From CAZFGK01 sp964518635 (GTDB lineage Bacteria > Zixibacteria > MSB-5A5 > GN15 > FEB-12), in the NCBI GenBank assembly GCA_964518635.1, contig CAZFGK010000001.1, positions 62,001-126,000 on the forward strand: a stretch of 64,000 bases of DNA, read 5' to 3'. The number at the start of each line of letters is the position of its first letter. Within the stretch, counting starts at the first letter, position 1. The translations under genes and the position numbers were made by a program. The notes below the pieces were generated by a model. That model was not told the origin of the DNA. It did no database searches and saw only the letters and a program-made list of their open reading frames with translations. Shown piece by piece: positions 17,651 through 25,241 of the stretch.

Positions 17651-19033
17651 ATGCGTAACCATCTTTTCTCTGACTCGCGGCTTTCTCTGAAACGAATGGG
17701 AATTGTAGCTTCACTCGTGACACTTGGCTTTGGCTGGTTACTCGCTCCCGATGGATTCGCGGCAAGTGTTGGAACTGCGCCACTTGGAGATTCATTGCCG
17801 GAGATACTGGTTGCCCTCGTGGTGGTCCTCTTTGCTGCGAAACTTGGCGGACATCTTTTCGAACGTCTCTCCATGCCCGCAGTTCTCGGCGAGCTTCTCT
17901 TCGGCATTCTCATCGGGAACGCGGTCCTCGTTGGCGTTGACCTGTTCGAGCCGCTGAAAGAATCGCATGTCTTGAAAATACTCGCCGAGCTCGGCGTAAT
18001 TCTGCTCCTTTTTCAAGTCGGACTGGAATCGACTGTTCGAGAGATGGCGAAAGTCGGCTGGGTTTCCTTTCTGGTTGCAGCTCTTGGGGCGGCTCTCCCC
18101 TTTCTCCTCGGATATTTCGTCAGTCTCTGGTGGTTTCCCGAAGAATCGATTTATAAGCACCTCTTTCTTGGCGCGACACTCACTGCGACATCGGTCGGTA
18201 TCACAGCGCGAGTGATCAAGGATATCGGGCTGCTCAAATCACCCGAAGCACGCATCATCCTCGGCGCAGCTGTTATTGATGATATTCTTGGACTGATTAT
18301 TCTTGCGACGGTTTCCGGAATGATCACCGTTGCCAGTGCTGGCGGGAATGCCGGAGTCGACCTGATGACGGTGCTGGTGATCAGCGGTAAGGCCGCGGCC
18401 TTTCTGCTTGGGGCGGTTGTTCTCGGCGGATGGATTCTGCCACGAACCTATCTTGCTGCAGCCAGTTTACGTGGCAACGGGGTCTTGTTGGTCACGACCC
18501 TCGTGATCTGTTTTCTCTTCGCCTGGCTGTCTCACCTTGCCGGACTCGCTCCAATTGTTGGTGCATTTGCGGCAGGATTGGTGCTGGAGGATGTGCATCT
18601 CAAGCCGTTTGTGGAAAATGAAAAAACTGAAGCCGATACCAGTCTTGAGCATCTCGTTGAACCGGTCACACAACTGCTCACTCCAATTTTTTTCGTCAGT
18701 ATGGGTTTGATGGTCGATCTGCGCGCGCTTGCACAGCCCGGAGTGATCAGCTTTGCGCTGTTGTTGACACTCGTCGCGGTGATCGGCAAGCAGGCCTGCT
18801 CACTCGGGGTCTGGGATAAGTCGATCAATCGCCTCGCGATCGGGCTGGGGATGATTCCACGCGGTGAAGTTGGGTTGATCTTTGCCGGAATAGGTGCGAC
18901 TTTGTATCTGAACGGACAGCCGGTCATTCCGCCGACCACCTATTCGGCGGTTATTGTCATGGTTATGCTCACGACTTTGATGACCCCGCCATTGTTGCGC
19001 TGGTCATTGTTTCGTACGCAAAAAGAAAAATAG
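17651..19033 (+). CDS. Cation:proton antiporter, CPA2 (KefB/NhaS3-like) family
   Basis: 460 residues with about 13 membrane segments and no C-terminal nucleotide-binding (TrkA-N) domain. Family landmarks are SMPAVLGELLFGILIGN, LLLFQVGLEST, ATLTATSVGITARVIKDIG and AAVIDDILGLIIL, where Asp210-Asp211 corresponds to the paired acidic residues that bind the cation in electrogenic antiporters. PRGEVGLIFAGIG near the C-terminus is also characteristic. An extra N-terminal hydrophobic segment ending near GFAAS may be a signal peptide. It should exchange Na+ or K+ for protons at the inner membrane. It is divergent from motA (174 bases between starts) and 35 bases ahead of the cytochrome gene, with which it may share a transcript ending at the terminator near 19.9 kb. 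Confidence 0.9.
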   Translation: MRNHLFSDSRLSLKRMGIVASLVTLGFGWLLAPDGFAASVGTAPLGDSLPEILVALVVVLFAAKLGGHLFERLSMPAVLGELLFGILIGNAVLVGVDLFEPLKESHVLKILAELGVILLLFQVGLESTVREMAKVGWVSFLVAALGAALPFLLGYFVSLWWFPEESIYKHLFLGATLTATSVGITARVIKDIGLLKSPEARIILGAAVIDDILGLIILATVSGMITVASAGGNAGVDLMTVLVISGKAAAFLLGAVVLGGWILPRTYLAAASLRGNGVLLVTTLVICFLFAWLSHLAGLAPIVGAFAAGLVLEDVHLKPFVENEKTEADTSLEHLVEPVTQLLTPIFFVSMGLMVDLRALAQPGVISFALLLTLVAVIGKQACSLGVWDKSINRLAIGLGMIPRGEVGLIFAGIGATLYLNGQPVIPPTTYSAVIVMVMLTTLMTPPLLRWSLFRTQKEK

Positions 19034-19068
19034 ATCAATAGACATAGTAGCTGCAGGTTGAGGAACAA

Positions 19069-19872
19069 ATGATGAGAAATGCACTCAAAGTGATATTCGC
19101 CGTGACTCTTGCGATGGCACTAACGGTCGGTGCGCAGCAGGGGAAAAAAGAAAATGAGAACAAGAAGGAAGAATCGGGATTCAAAAATCTGCAGGTCTTC
19201 GATAAGAATATCGACAAAGATAAGTTGATCAACATCATGAAGAGCTACACCGGCTCACTTGGCGTGCGCTGCGAATTCTGCCATCTCGAATCAGCAGATA
19301 AGAAAGAGACTGATTTCGTAAGTGATTCCCTCGAACACAAACGAATAGCTCGCGAGATGATCAAAATGGTCGCCGATCTCAACGGTAAATATCTTCCGGC
19401 TGCGACCCACAAGGGGACGGATGCCGCTGCGGTTGGTGCAGTGAACTGCATGACCTGTCATCGTGGATCGAAATCGCCGGTCTTTATCGAGGATATCCTC
19501 ATGCGCGCCCACAAAGCGGGTGGATCGGATTCGGCAATCATTGCTTATCGAAACTTAAGAGAGGTATGGTATGGACGCGCCAAATATGATTTCGGTGCGC
19601 CGCCATTGACCAATTTCACTGCAACTCTATTTGATACCGACACTATTGGAGCGATGGCGCTCCAGGCAATGAATATCGAACTGAATCCGAAATCTGTCGA
19701 TGCGATGCTGGTTTATTCACAGATGCTGCTCGAATTGCGCGACAGCAGTACCGCACTGTTCTATATCGATTCAGCTCTAGTGTTGTCGCCACAACATCGT
19801 GGAGCAACGAGCCTGAAAAAAGCGATGACTGACAACGGCTTCACCAAAGTGACTGCTCCAGCGCAGAAATAA
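19069..19872 (+). CDS. Periplasmic dihaem c-type cytochrome, PRC-cytochrome-like, with TPR-like tail
   Basis: 267 residues. A signal peptide (residues 1-22) is followed by a lysine/glutamate-rich spacer, then two CXXCH haem sites: CEFCH at 68-72 and CMTCH at 127-131. The surrounding pattern (MKSYTGSLGVRCEFCH, KRIAREMIKMVADLN, VNCMTCHRG) resembles half of the tetrahaem reaction-centre cytochrome subunit domain, found in many non-phototrophs. The methionines in REMIKM are candidate axial ligands. Residues 175-260 look like TPR-type helices (SVDAMLVYSQMLLELRDSST). It probably carries electrons in the periplasm; its partner is unknown. GAGG precedes the ATG at suitable distance. It is the last gene before a strong terminator. 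Confidence 0.85.
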   Translation: MMRNALKVIFAVTLAMALTVGAQQGKKENENKKEESGFKNLQVFDKNIDKDKLINIMKSYTGSLGVRCEFCHLESADKKETDFVSDSLEHKRIAREMIKMVADLNGKYLPAATHKGTDAAAVGAVNCMTCHRGSKSPVFIEDILMRAHKAGGSDSAIIAYRNLREVWYGRAKYDFGAPPLTNFTATLFDTDTIGAMALQAMNIELNPKSVDAMLVYSQMLLELRDSSTALFYIDSALVLSPQHRGATSLKKAMTDNGFTKVTAPAQK

Positions 19873-19896
19873 TGTTGTTGTTCACTGGGAGAAAAT

Positions 19897-19927
19897 TGAA
19901 AGCCCGGGCCCCGGGCTTTTTTTTGTC
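19897..19927 (+). terminator. Rho-independent terminator after the cytochrome gene
   Basis: A GC-rich perfect hairpin (AAAGCCCGG paired with CCGGGCTTT) is followed directly by a run of eight T. It lies 25 bases after the cytochrome stop codon. Being a palindrome with A-rich sequence on the other side, it may work weakly on the minus strand as well, which would end the tRNA-Met transcript. Confidence 0.9.
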
Positions 19928-19968
19928 ATTAGCCCATTCATTTGGCAGAGATGGGAGAACTTATGAAA

Positions 19969-20045
<77 letters not shown>

Positions 20046-20059
20046 ATCTCAAGACAGCC

Positions 20060-20088
20060 CATATAACTCCATCACGACGGGGTGTCAA
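20060..20088 (-). promoter_or_regulatory. Probable sigma-70 type promoter of tRNA-fMet
   Basis: On the minus strand TTGACA (20083-20088) is followed, after a 17-base spacer, by TATATG (20060-20065). The tRNA 5' end lies 15 bases downstream of the -10 box. Box match and spacing are good for a housekeeping promoter, and this is the best promoter I can see in the window. Confidence 0.75.
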
Positions 20089-20283
20089 GTCTGCATCAAA
20101 ATTGACTTGAGAATTTCTTCTCCATATTCCGTTTTGAGCCAAATCACTTACATTTCAGCTTTGCGTGGAGTCGGGAATAACTCTGAAGAGTTCGGCTCTC
20201 CGCTTGGCAACCAAAGATTCGAATAAGTCCCTCCAGTGTTTCAACAATCCCCCCTGTCTGGTTCATTCGACATGCAAAAGAAA
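20089..20283. other. Intergenic region without a recognised gene
   Basis: Between the tRNA promoter and the terminator of the Bor-like gene I see no gene, repeat or stable RNA. A plus-strand open frame runs through the tRNA and this stretch but does not look coding. Confidence 0.4.
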
Positions 20284-20310
20284 ATCCGCCCCACATTTGT
20301 AGGGCGGATC
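20274..20310 (-). terminator. Rho-independent terminator of the Bor-like lipoprotein gene
   Basis: Read on the minus strand, ATCCGCCC pairs with GGGCGGAT (20302-20309 with 20284-20291) around a ten-base loop, followed by TTTCTTTT. It lies about 60 bases beyond the stop codon. Confidence 0.75.
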
Positions 20311-20369
20311 ATTGATTTCGAATGAAAAGTAAGAGCATCGAGAGGCTTTAATCGCCCCACGTCTGAATA

Positions 20370-20837
20370 CTAGTTCTCTTCGCGTACCGCGGTGGATGGC
20401 TCCTCGGATTCGACTGACGGAAGCTGGACATAGACCGGTGTGCCGAGTTCCTTGCTCAATTCAGCGGCCTGTGTGAATGCAACTTCGATATCTTTGTCAT
20501 CAAGCGACTCGCAGCGGAGAATTGACGCTGGGTCAATGTTGCCAAGGGTTGAACTCTCTGCACAAGTAACGGTAATCTGCATGGGGGTATAGATTCCGAA
20601 TGTGATATTTGCAACCAGCATGTTTACAAATGAGAGCTGCGTCTCAACTTTCGCGACACCCTTGGGGCATTCAGCGGCTGTTTTTACAGTAGAAGGGGGG
20701 ATAAGCCCGAAGAGCCAGCCGGAAGCAAATGGCTTCTTGATGACTTGAGTGGATGGTTGTAGACCAGTCTCGACAGTTGCGACGTAACAACCAGTGAAGA
20801 GCAACAACAAGACTGACAGCGATACGAATTTCAACAC
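20370..20837 (-). CDS. Bor-like outer membrane lipoprotein
   Basis: 155 residues. The short signal MLKFVSLSVLLLLFTGC gives a lipidated Cys17. The middle resembles lambda Bor (Iss-type serum-resistance lipoprotein): a GWLFGLIPPSTVKTAAECPK segment, then VETQLSFVNMLVANITFGIY and TPMQITVTCA, matching Bor's pattern of a TVDAA..C motif, KTETQ.FVN, T.GIYTP and a terminal Cys. The C-terminal 50 residues are an acidic extension not present in Bor. I chose the GTG at 20837, preceded by AGGAG in the mRNA; an upstream GTG at 20873 is in frame. There are no phage genes nearby, so this is a chromosomal Bor-family member. Function is unknown beyond an envelope location. Confidence 0.75.
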   Translation of the reverse strand: MLKFVSLSVLLLLFTGCYVATVETGLQPSTQVIKKPFASGWLFGLIPPSTVKTAAECPKGVAKVETQLSFVNMLVANITFGIYTPMQITVTCAESSTLGNIDPASILRCESLDDKDIEVAFTQAAELSKELGTPVYVQLPSVESEEPSTAVREEN

Positions 20838-20873
20838 TTGATAACTCCTGTTTCTAGAGGATGTAGTAAACAC

Positions 20874-21208
20874 CTTCGGCGATTGATTCGAATCTCCCTC
20901 TCCTTTCGATGATCCAAGAACTGTTCAGTTGTCCACGTTTGTGGTCCTTCAATAGCCAAATAAATGCCTGTGCGACATGTAATTGCAACTTATTTTTGGG
21001 CGGGAGACTGCGAAGAGGATGAACTCTGCGGGGAATCATCAGCATTTAAATCCTACTCCATCTATTCAGCAAAGTCGGTCTTCATCTCAGATTTAGGGCA
21101 ACATTTTCCACTTTCTCCCGTTCAATTCGTAGTCGACATTATTGCAGCCGGGGAATTTCCACAAACAGACAAGCAAGTTCACTTTTCAAACGCTGGAGAA
21201 TTGGTACG
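20874..21208. other. Divergent intergenic region
   Basis: About 335 bases between the Bor-like gene (minus) and the methyltransferase gene (plus). A plus-strand open frame covers much of it but is cysteine/serine-rich, has no ribosome binding site and looks non-coding. No repeat or hairpin stands out. Confidence 0.4.
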
Positions 21209-22012
21209 ATGATTGATTACGCACAAGTCAAAAAGGGTCACCGCGCCATATGGGCATTGGGTGACTTCGACAAGATTTCGAAGAGTCTGTCCATCTCGAC
21301 CGACCAGACAATGCGGGTCGCAAAAGTCCGTCCGGGTGAAAAGGTTCTCGATGTAGCAACCGGCACCGGAATCACCGCCATCGCCGCGCGTGAACGTACC
21401 GCACATGTCGCCGGAATCGACCTCACTCCCGAGCTGATCGAAACTGCGAAGGTCAATGCGAAGGAAGTCGGGTTTCACGATATCGATTTTCGTGAAGGGG
21501 ATGCAGAAGCACTTCCCTTTCCTGATGAGTCGTTCGATGTCGTCCTGTCGACCTGCGGACATATGTTTGCACCTGATCAACCGACCGTCGCAAAGGAACT
21601 CGCCCGAGTGACGAAAAAAAATGGCAGAGTCGCCTTTCTTGCATGGACACCTGAAGGGGGAGTCGGCAAACTCTTCAAGATCACTGCCAAACATGTGCCG
21701 CCAGCACCGGGAATGTCCAGCCCGTTTAACTGGGGAGACCCCGAGAAGGTCGCGAATTTACTCCAGGATCATTTTCGTGAAATTACATTCACACCCGGCG
21801 ATTGCCCGGAGTTTGCAGATAAGGCCGAAGATATCTGGCATCTCTTTTCGACTTACTATGGCCCGACAGTGAAGGCGCTCGCGGCCCTTCCACCAGAAGG
21901 ACAGAAGGCATTCCGTGAAGATATGATTAGTTTCTTCGATGGCTACCGCGCGTCAGATGGGAAAGTGCGCTGGGGACGTGAGTTTGTCATAACCCACGCG
22001 ATTCGCAGATAA
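21209..22012 (+). CDS. Class I SAM-dependent methyltransferase (UbiE-like)
   Basis: 267 residues. The Rossmann SAM-binding core runs from about residue 40 to 150: motif I is VLDVATGTGITAI (about 47-59), motif II ends GIDLTPELIETA, motif III region is GDAEALPFPDESFDVVLST, followed by ELARVTKKNGRVAFLAW. This DAEALPFPD pattern is typical of Methyltransf_11 and UbiE/COQ5-like enzymes. The C-terminal 100 residues probably shape the acceptor site. The substrate is not predictable; there are no quinone biosynthesis genes beside it. GGAG lies upstream of the ATG at 21209. A hairpin follows the stop codon. Confidence 0.88.
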   Translation: MIDYAQVKKGHRAIWALGDFDKISKSLSISTDQTMRVAKVRPGEKVLDVATGTGITAIAARERTAHVAGIDLTPELIETAKVNAKEVGFHDIDFREGDAEALPFPDESFDVVLSTCGHMFAPDQPTVAKELARVTKKNGRVAFLAWTPEGGVGKLFKITAKHVPPAPGMSSPFNWGDPEKVANLLQDHFREITFTPGDCPEFADKAEDIWHLFSTYYGPTVKALAALPPEGQKAFREDMISFFDGYRASDGKVRWGREFVITHAIRR

Positions 22013-22034
22013 GTAGAACTTTCGTTTAGATTGC

Positions 22035-22070
22035 AGGCACCTGGGTGTACTATTCCAGGTGCCTTCTATT
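22035..22070 (+). terminator. Probable terminator hairpin after the methyltransferase
   Basis: A ten-base perfect stem (AGGCACCTGG with CCAGGTGCCT, loop of ten) starts about 22 bases after the stop codon. The following tract TCTATT is only moderately T-rich, so termination strength is uncertain. Confidence 0.6.
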
Positions 22071-22336
22071 GTCCGCTCAATCTCTGCCAATAGTACTTGC
22101 CATACAGCGACACACACTGTCAATTTATTGAGCTACTCCATGAAATTATCATGAAAAGAGCAACTCGGACAACCTGCGAACTTTGCTGGATTGTCGATCA
22201 GACATCCGATATATTACTAAAGAGACCGGATGACCATTGGCATGGAGTAGCTGATGTGAGGACGGACGCTCTCATGGGGTATCATTGATGAAGCGGCATA
22301 AGGAATGCATTTCGTGAACGATCGCTGCGCCAAGAG
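22071..22336. other. Intergenic region without a recognised gene
   Basis: About 270 bases before the glycosyltransferase gene. I see only short overlapping open frames that look non-coding, and no repeat or regulatory motif. Confidence 0.35.
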
Positions 22337-23476
22337 ATGAAGAGCAAAACTTTCAATCACGCCGACCTCTCGATCGCGCGGGAGATTGTTCCGTTTCTCA
22401 AACTCCGTTTCCGGATGCTTCTGGGAATCGGAAAGTCTCGCTCTCAAGGCGACAAGAGCACCCTCATTGTTGTTCCCTGCATTCTTGGTGATAGTCTCTC
22501 CTACTTGCCTGCAATCCGAGCATATGTCGAGCGTCACCGATGCACTTTTGATCTGGTTGTATCTCCTGACTTTCTCTCACTAGCAGAACATGTAAAAGGT
22601 GTGCGGAATATCTATCTTGCAAGCAGCTCGTATGCTCGCGCGAGTGAGATAAAACAGACTCAGAAATCTGAGATACCGAGTTATTACGACACAATGGTCG
22701 TGCTTCGTCTTAGCCCTGAGGGGTATGAGCTTGTTCGACCCGTTCGATGTAGCAGATATGTCAGCAGCGATTTTACTCTCATGTGCTATCTCGGACAGAT
22801 TGTGAAGAGCAGTCTGATGAAAGAACCGGTTCGTCAGTCTCGCGAAGTCATGTTTGACGCCCTCGGTCTTCCCCCCTGCGATCTGAATACTACTTGTCCG
22901 GAGATGTTCGAACTTGGGGATGAAATCGGCAAACAAAGATCTGAACAGCGTAATTGTCGCGGCGACAGACAGACCATTCTTATTCATACTGGTTCTGGAT
23001 GGTCGGTGAAACTCTGGGATGATGAACACTGGATCGCTCTGTTAACCAGAATTCATCAATCTGGAAATTACTATTTCAACTTTATCGGTCGTGGTGAGGA
23101 TGAATTACAGACGTTTCAGAAAATACAATCGCGACTACCCTTTGAAGTTTCGTCAGCCATCAACAAGTTGACTCTCTGGGAATTGTATCTGCAGATGCGA
23201 GAGTCCGACTTTTTTATCGGCATCGATAGTGGACCGCGTAATCTCGCTCACTATGCGAATTTACGCAGTGTCACTCTTTTGAATCCGGCGGCGGTAAATA
23301 ATTTCATGCCGCTTGATTGCCGTGATCAGACCGTCGAAAAGCCGAATCGCTTCCCCGCCAATGTGGTGAACACACAACAGGGGGCAACGCTCGATCAGAT
23401 CAGTGTGGATGAGGTGTACGGTGCATTTGAGCGACTTACGTCAGAATGTCGAAACACGGTCACGCAACGCTTTTGA
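22337..23476 (+). CDS. Glycosyltransferase family 9 (heptosyltransferase-like)
   Basis: 379 residues with the GT-B layout of family 9, whose members add ADP-heptose or related sugars to the LPS core. The N-terminal domain starts at TLIVVPCILGDSLSYLPAIR, the equivalent of the GDxLxxxPxl motif. The C-terminal domain starts near ILIHTGSGWSVKLWDDEHW, comparable to the H.GSGW..K.WP..... signature, with later ESDFFIGIDSGPRNLAHYA, matching the D.G..HLA motif in which His is replaced by Asn-Leu-Ala-His spacing. It is more diverged than standard WaaC/WaaF. No other LPS genes are adjacent. ATG at 22337 has no strong ribosome binding site. Confidence 0.8.
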   Translation: MKSKTFNHADLSIAREIVPFLKLRFRMLLGIGKSRSQGDKSTLIVVPCILGDSLSYLPAIRAYVERHRCTFDLVVSPDFLSLAEHVKGVRNIYLASSSYARASEIKQTQKSEIPSYYDTMVVLRLSPEGYELVRPVRCSRYVSSDFTLMCYLGQIVKSSLMKEPVRQSREVMFDALGLPPCDLNTTCPEMFELGDEIGKQRSEQRNCRGDRQTILIHTGSGWSVKLWDDEHWIALLTRIHQSGNYYFNFIGRGEDELQTFQKIQSRLPFEVSSAINKLTLWELYLQMRESDFFIGIDSGPRNLAHYANLRSVTLLNPAAVNNFMPLDCRDQTVEKPNRFPANVVNTQQGATLDQISVDEVYGAFERLTSECRNTVTQRF

Positions 23477-23692
23477 ATCTATCAATCCAAGAGACAGACC
23501 AACGGCGTCCGTCTGTGCACTTTTGGCTTTCTTGGCAACTATCTCAATAGGGATCTTTCAGTCCGCATGTACCGCTATTCAAAATAGAAACCTCGTTGGA
23601 CTGCACATCATTGCCAGACGGTACGTCCAACGAGAAACATATGATGCAAATTTGCGATTGCGAAATCTTCTCCGCGCATTCTAAGTTGAAGG

Positions 23693-25111
23693 ATGGCTCC
23701 CATAGTATCCTCGACTGAAAACAAAAAAACCTCCATCTGGCGGGATCTGAGCGACGCCATTCGCGGGACTGAGATCGACTATACTCAGGCGGCACTCGGT
23801 CGGTCGATTCTTTTGCTGGCTGTCCCAATGATTCTCGAGATGATGCTTGAGTCAGTTTTCGCTGTCGTCGATATTTTCTTTGTCAGCAAGCTCGGCCCGT
23901 CGGCAGTGGCGACGGTTGGTCTGACCGAATCACTCATGACACTTGTCTATGCCGTCTGCATCGGTTTCGCCATGGGAACAACCGCCATCGTAGCGCGACG
24001 CATCGGCGAAAAAGACAAAGTCGGCGCTGCGAATGCCGCCAGTCAGGGAATACTGGTAGGGATTTTTTCGGCCCTGCCACTGGCTGCAATTGGTCTATTC
24101 TTTGCGAAAGATATCCTCACGCTCATGGGGGCGGATGCATGGAGTATCGAGCATGGCTATCGCTACACCGCGTGGATGCTCGGCAGCAATGTCGTGATCA
24201 TGCTCCTTTTCATCAATAATGCGATCTTTCGCGGTGCCGGAGATGCCGCCATTGCGATGCGTGTCCTCTGGGTCGCCAACGGGATAAACATAGTACTCGA
24301 TCCGATCTTCATCTTCGGCTGGGGGCCGATTCCGGCGATGGGGGTCGAAGGGGCCGCCATCGCCACTACAATCGGACGTGGTTTCGGTGTCGCGATGCAG
24401 TTCTGGGTGCTGCTTCACGGTGCAAAACATATCAAGATCGAGTGGGCGCAGCTTCGCTTGCAGACGGATGTCTTCTGGCATCTGATCCGGACATCATTGG
24501 GCGGAATTGGTCAGTTCATTATTGCGACATCATCTTGGATCGGACTCGTACGTATCATGTCGACATTCGGTAGTGAAGCGGTCGCCGGATATACCATTGC
24601 GATTCGCGTATTTATCTTCACCCTACTCCCGGCATGGGGATTGTCGAATGCAGCGGCGACACTGGTTGGGCAGAATCTCGGCGCAAAGCAGCCGGAACGT
24701 GCAGAGAAATCGGTCTGGATTACCAGCTTCTATGCGATGGGATTTCTCCTGCTCGTTTCGATTGCGTATGTCATTTTCAGTGAGGAACTCGTTCGGTTGT
24801 TTACCGACAATGAATCGGTTGTCGCTTTTGGTGGTGAATGTTTGCGGGTGGTTTCATACGGTTATATTATCTACGCCGTGGGGATGGTATTGGTGCAGTC
24901 GTTCAATGGCGCCGGTGACACTATGACTCCGACAAAGATCAATTTTTTCTGCTACTGGCTGTTTGAAATTCCACTCGCCTATATACTTGCCCTCGTGTTG
25001 GGTCTTGGCCCCAGTGGTGTCTACTGGTCGATTGTCGCGGCTGAGACTGCGGCCGCGGTCGTCGCGATCATATTGTTTCGTCAGGGGAAATGGAAATTGA
25101 AAGTAGTGTAG
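23693..25111 (+). CDS. MATE family multidrug/toxin efflux transporter
   Basis: 472 residues with 12 membrane helices in two six-helix halves. The family start is clear in LGRSILLLAVPMILEMMLES with VVDIFFVSKLGPSAVATVGL, and the second half begins near HLIRTSLGGIGQFIIATSSW with ASVALSNAAATLVGQNLGAKQP-type text (here LSNAAATLVGQNLGAKQPER). MATE pumps exchange Na+ or H+ for cationic drugs, metabolites or lipids. It has a hydrophilic N-terminal extension of about 35 residues. The ATG at 23693 directly follows GAAGG. It is 130 bases upstream of the kinase gene on the same strand, and no obvious terminator lies between. Confidence 0.9.
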   Translation: MAPIVSSTENKKTSIWRDLSDAIRGTEIDYTQAALGRSILLLAVPMILEMMLESVFAVVDIFFVSKLGPSAVATVGLTESLMTLVYAVCIGFAMGTTAIVARRIGEKDKVGAANAASQGILVGIFSALPLAAIGLFFAKDILTLMGADAWSIEHGYRYTAWMLGSNVVIMLLFINNAIFRGAGDAAIAMRVLWVANGINIVLDPIFIFGWGPIPAMGVEGAAIATTIGRGFGVAMQFWVLLHGAKHIKIEWAQLRLQTDVFWHLIRTSLGGIGQFIIATSSWIGLVRIMSTFGSEAVAGYTIAIRVFIFTLLPAWGLSNAAATLVGQNLGAKQPERAEKSVWITSFYAMGFLLLVSIAYVIFSEELVRLFTDNESVVAFGGECLRVVSYGYIIYAVGMVLVQSFNGAGDTMTPTKINFFCYWLFEIPLAYILALVLGLGPSGVYWSIVAAETAAAVVAIILFRQGKWKLKVV

Positions 25112-25241
25112 AGAGCATTGCTGCCAACCCGTTTTGTATTCTCGCTTACAACATTGCTGTTCTCTGACTCTTCTACTATCTTTCCGGCAATGTCATCCCT
25201 ACCAGTTCTTTTTCTCCTGATTTCTCTTGCAAAGGCACGCC

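Noticed and set aside
17477..17662. 62-codon N-terminal extension of motA
   Set aside because: Not hydrophobic or MotA-like; the ATG at 17476 gives a normal MotA with a ribosome binding site.
20370..20837. Prophage remnant indicated by the Bor-like gene and nearby tRNA
   Set aside because: No integrase, phage structural gene or att duplication next to the tRNA; the tRNA is followed by ordinary genes.
23403..23684. Possible small membrane protein before the MATE gene
   Set aside because: It overlaps the end of the glycosyltransferase gene and has irregular composition, a weak start and only one short hydrophobic stretch.
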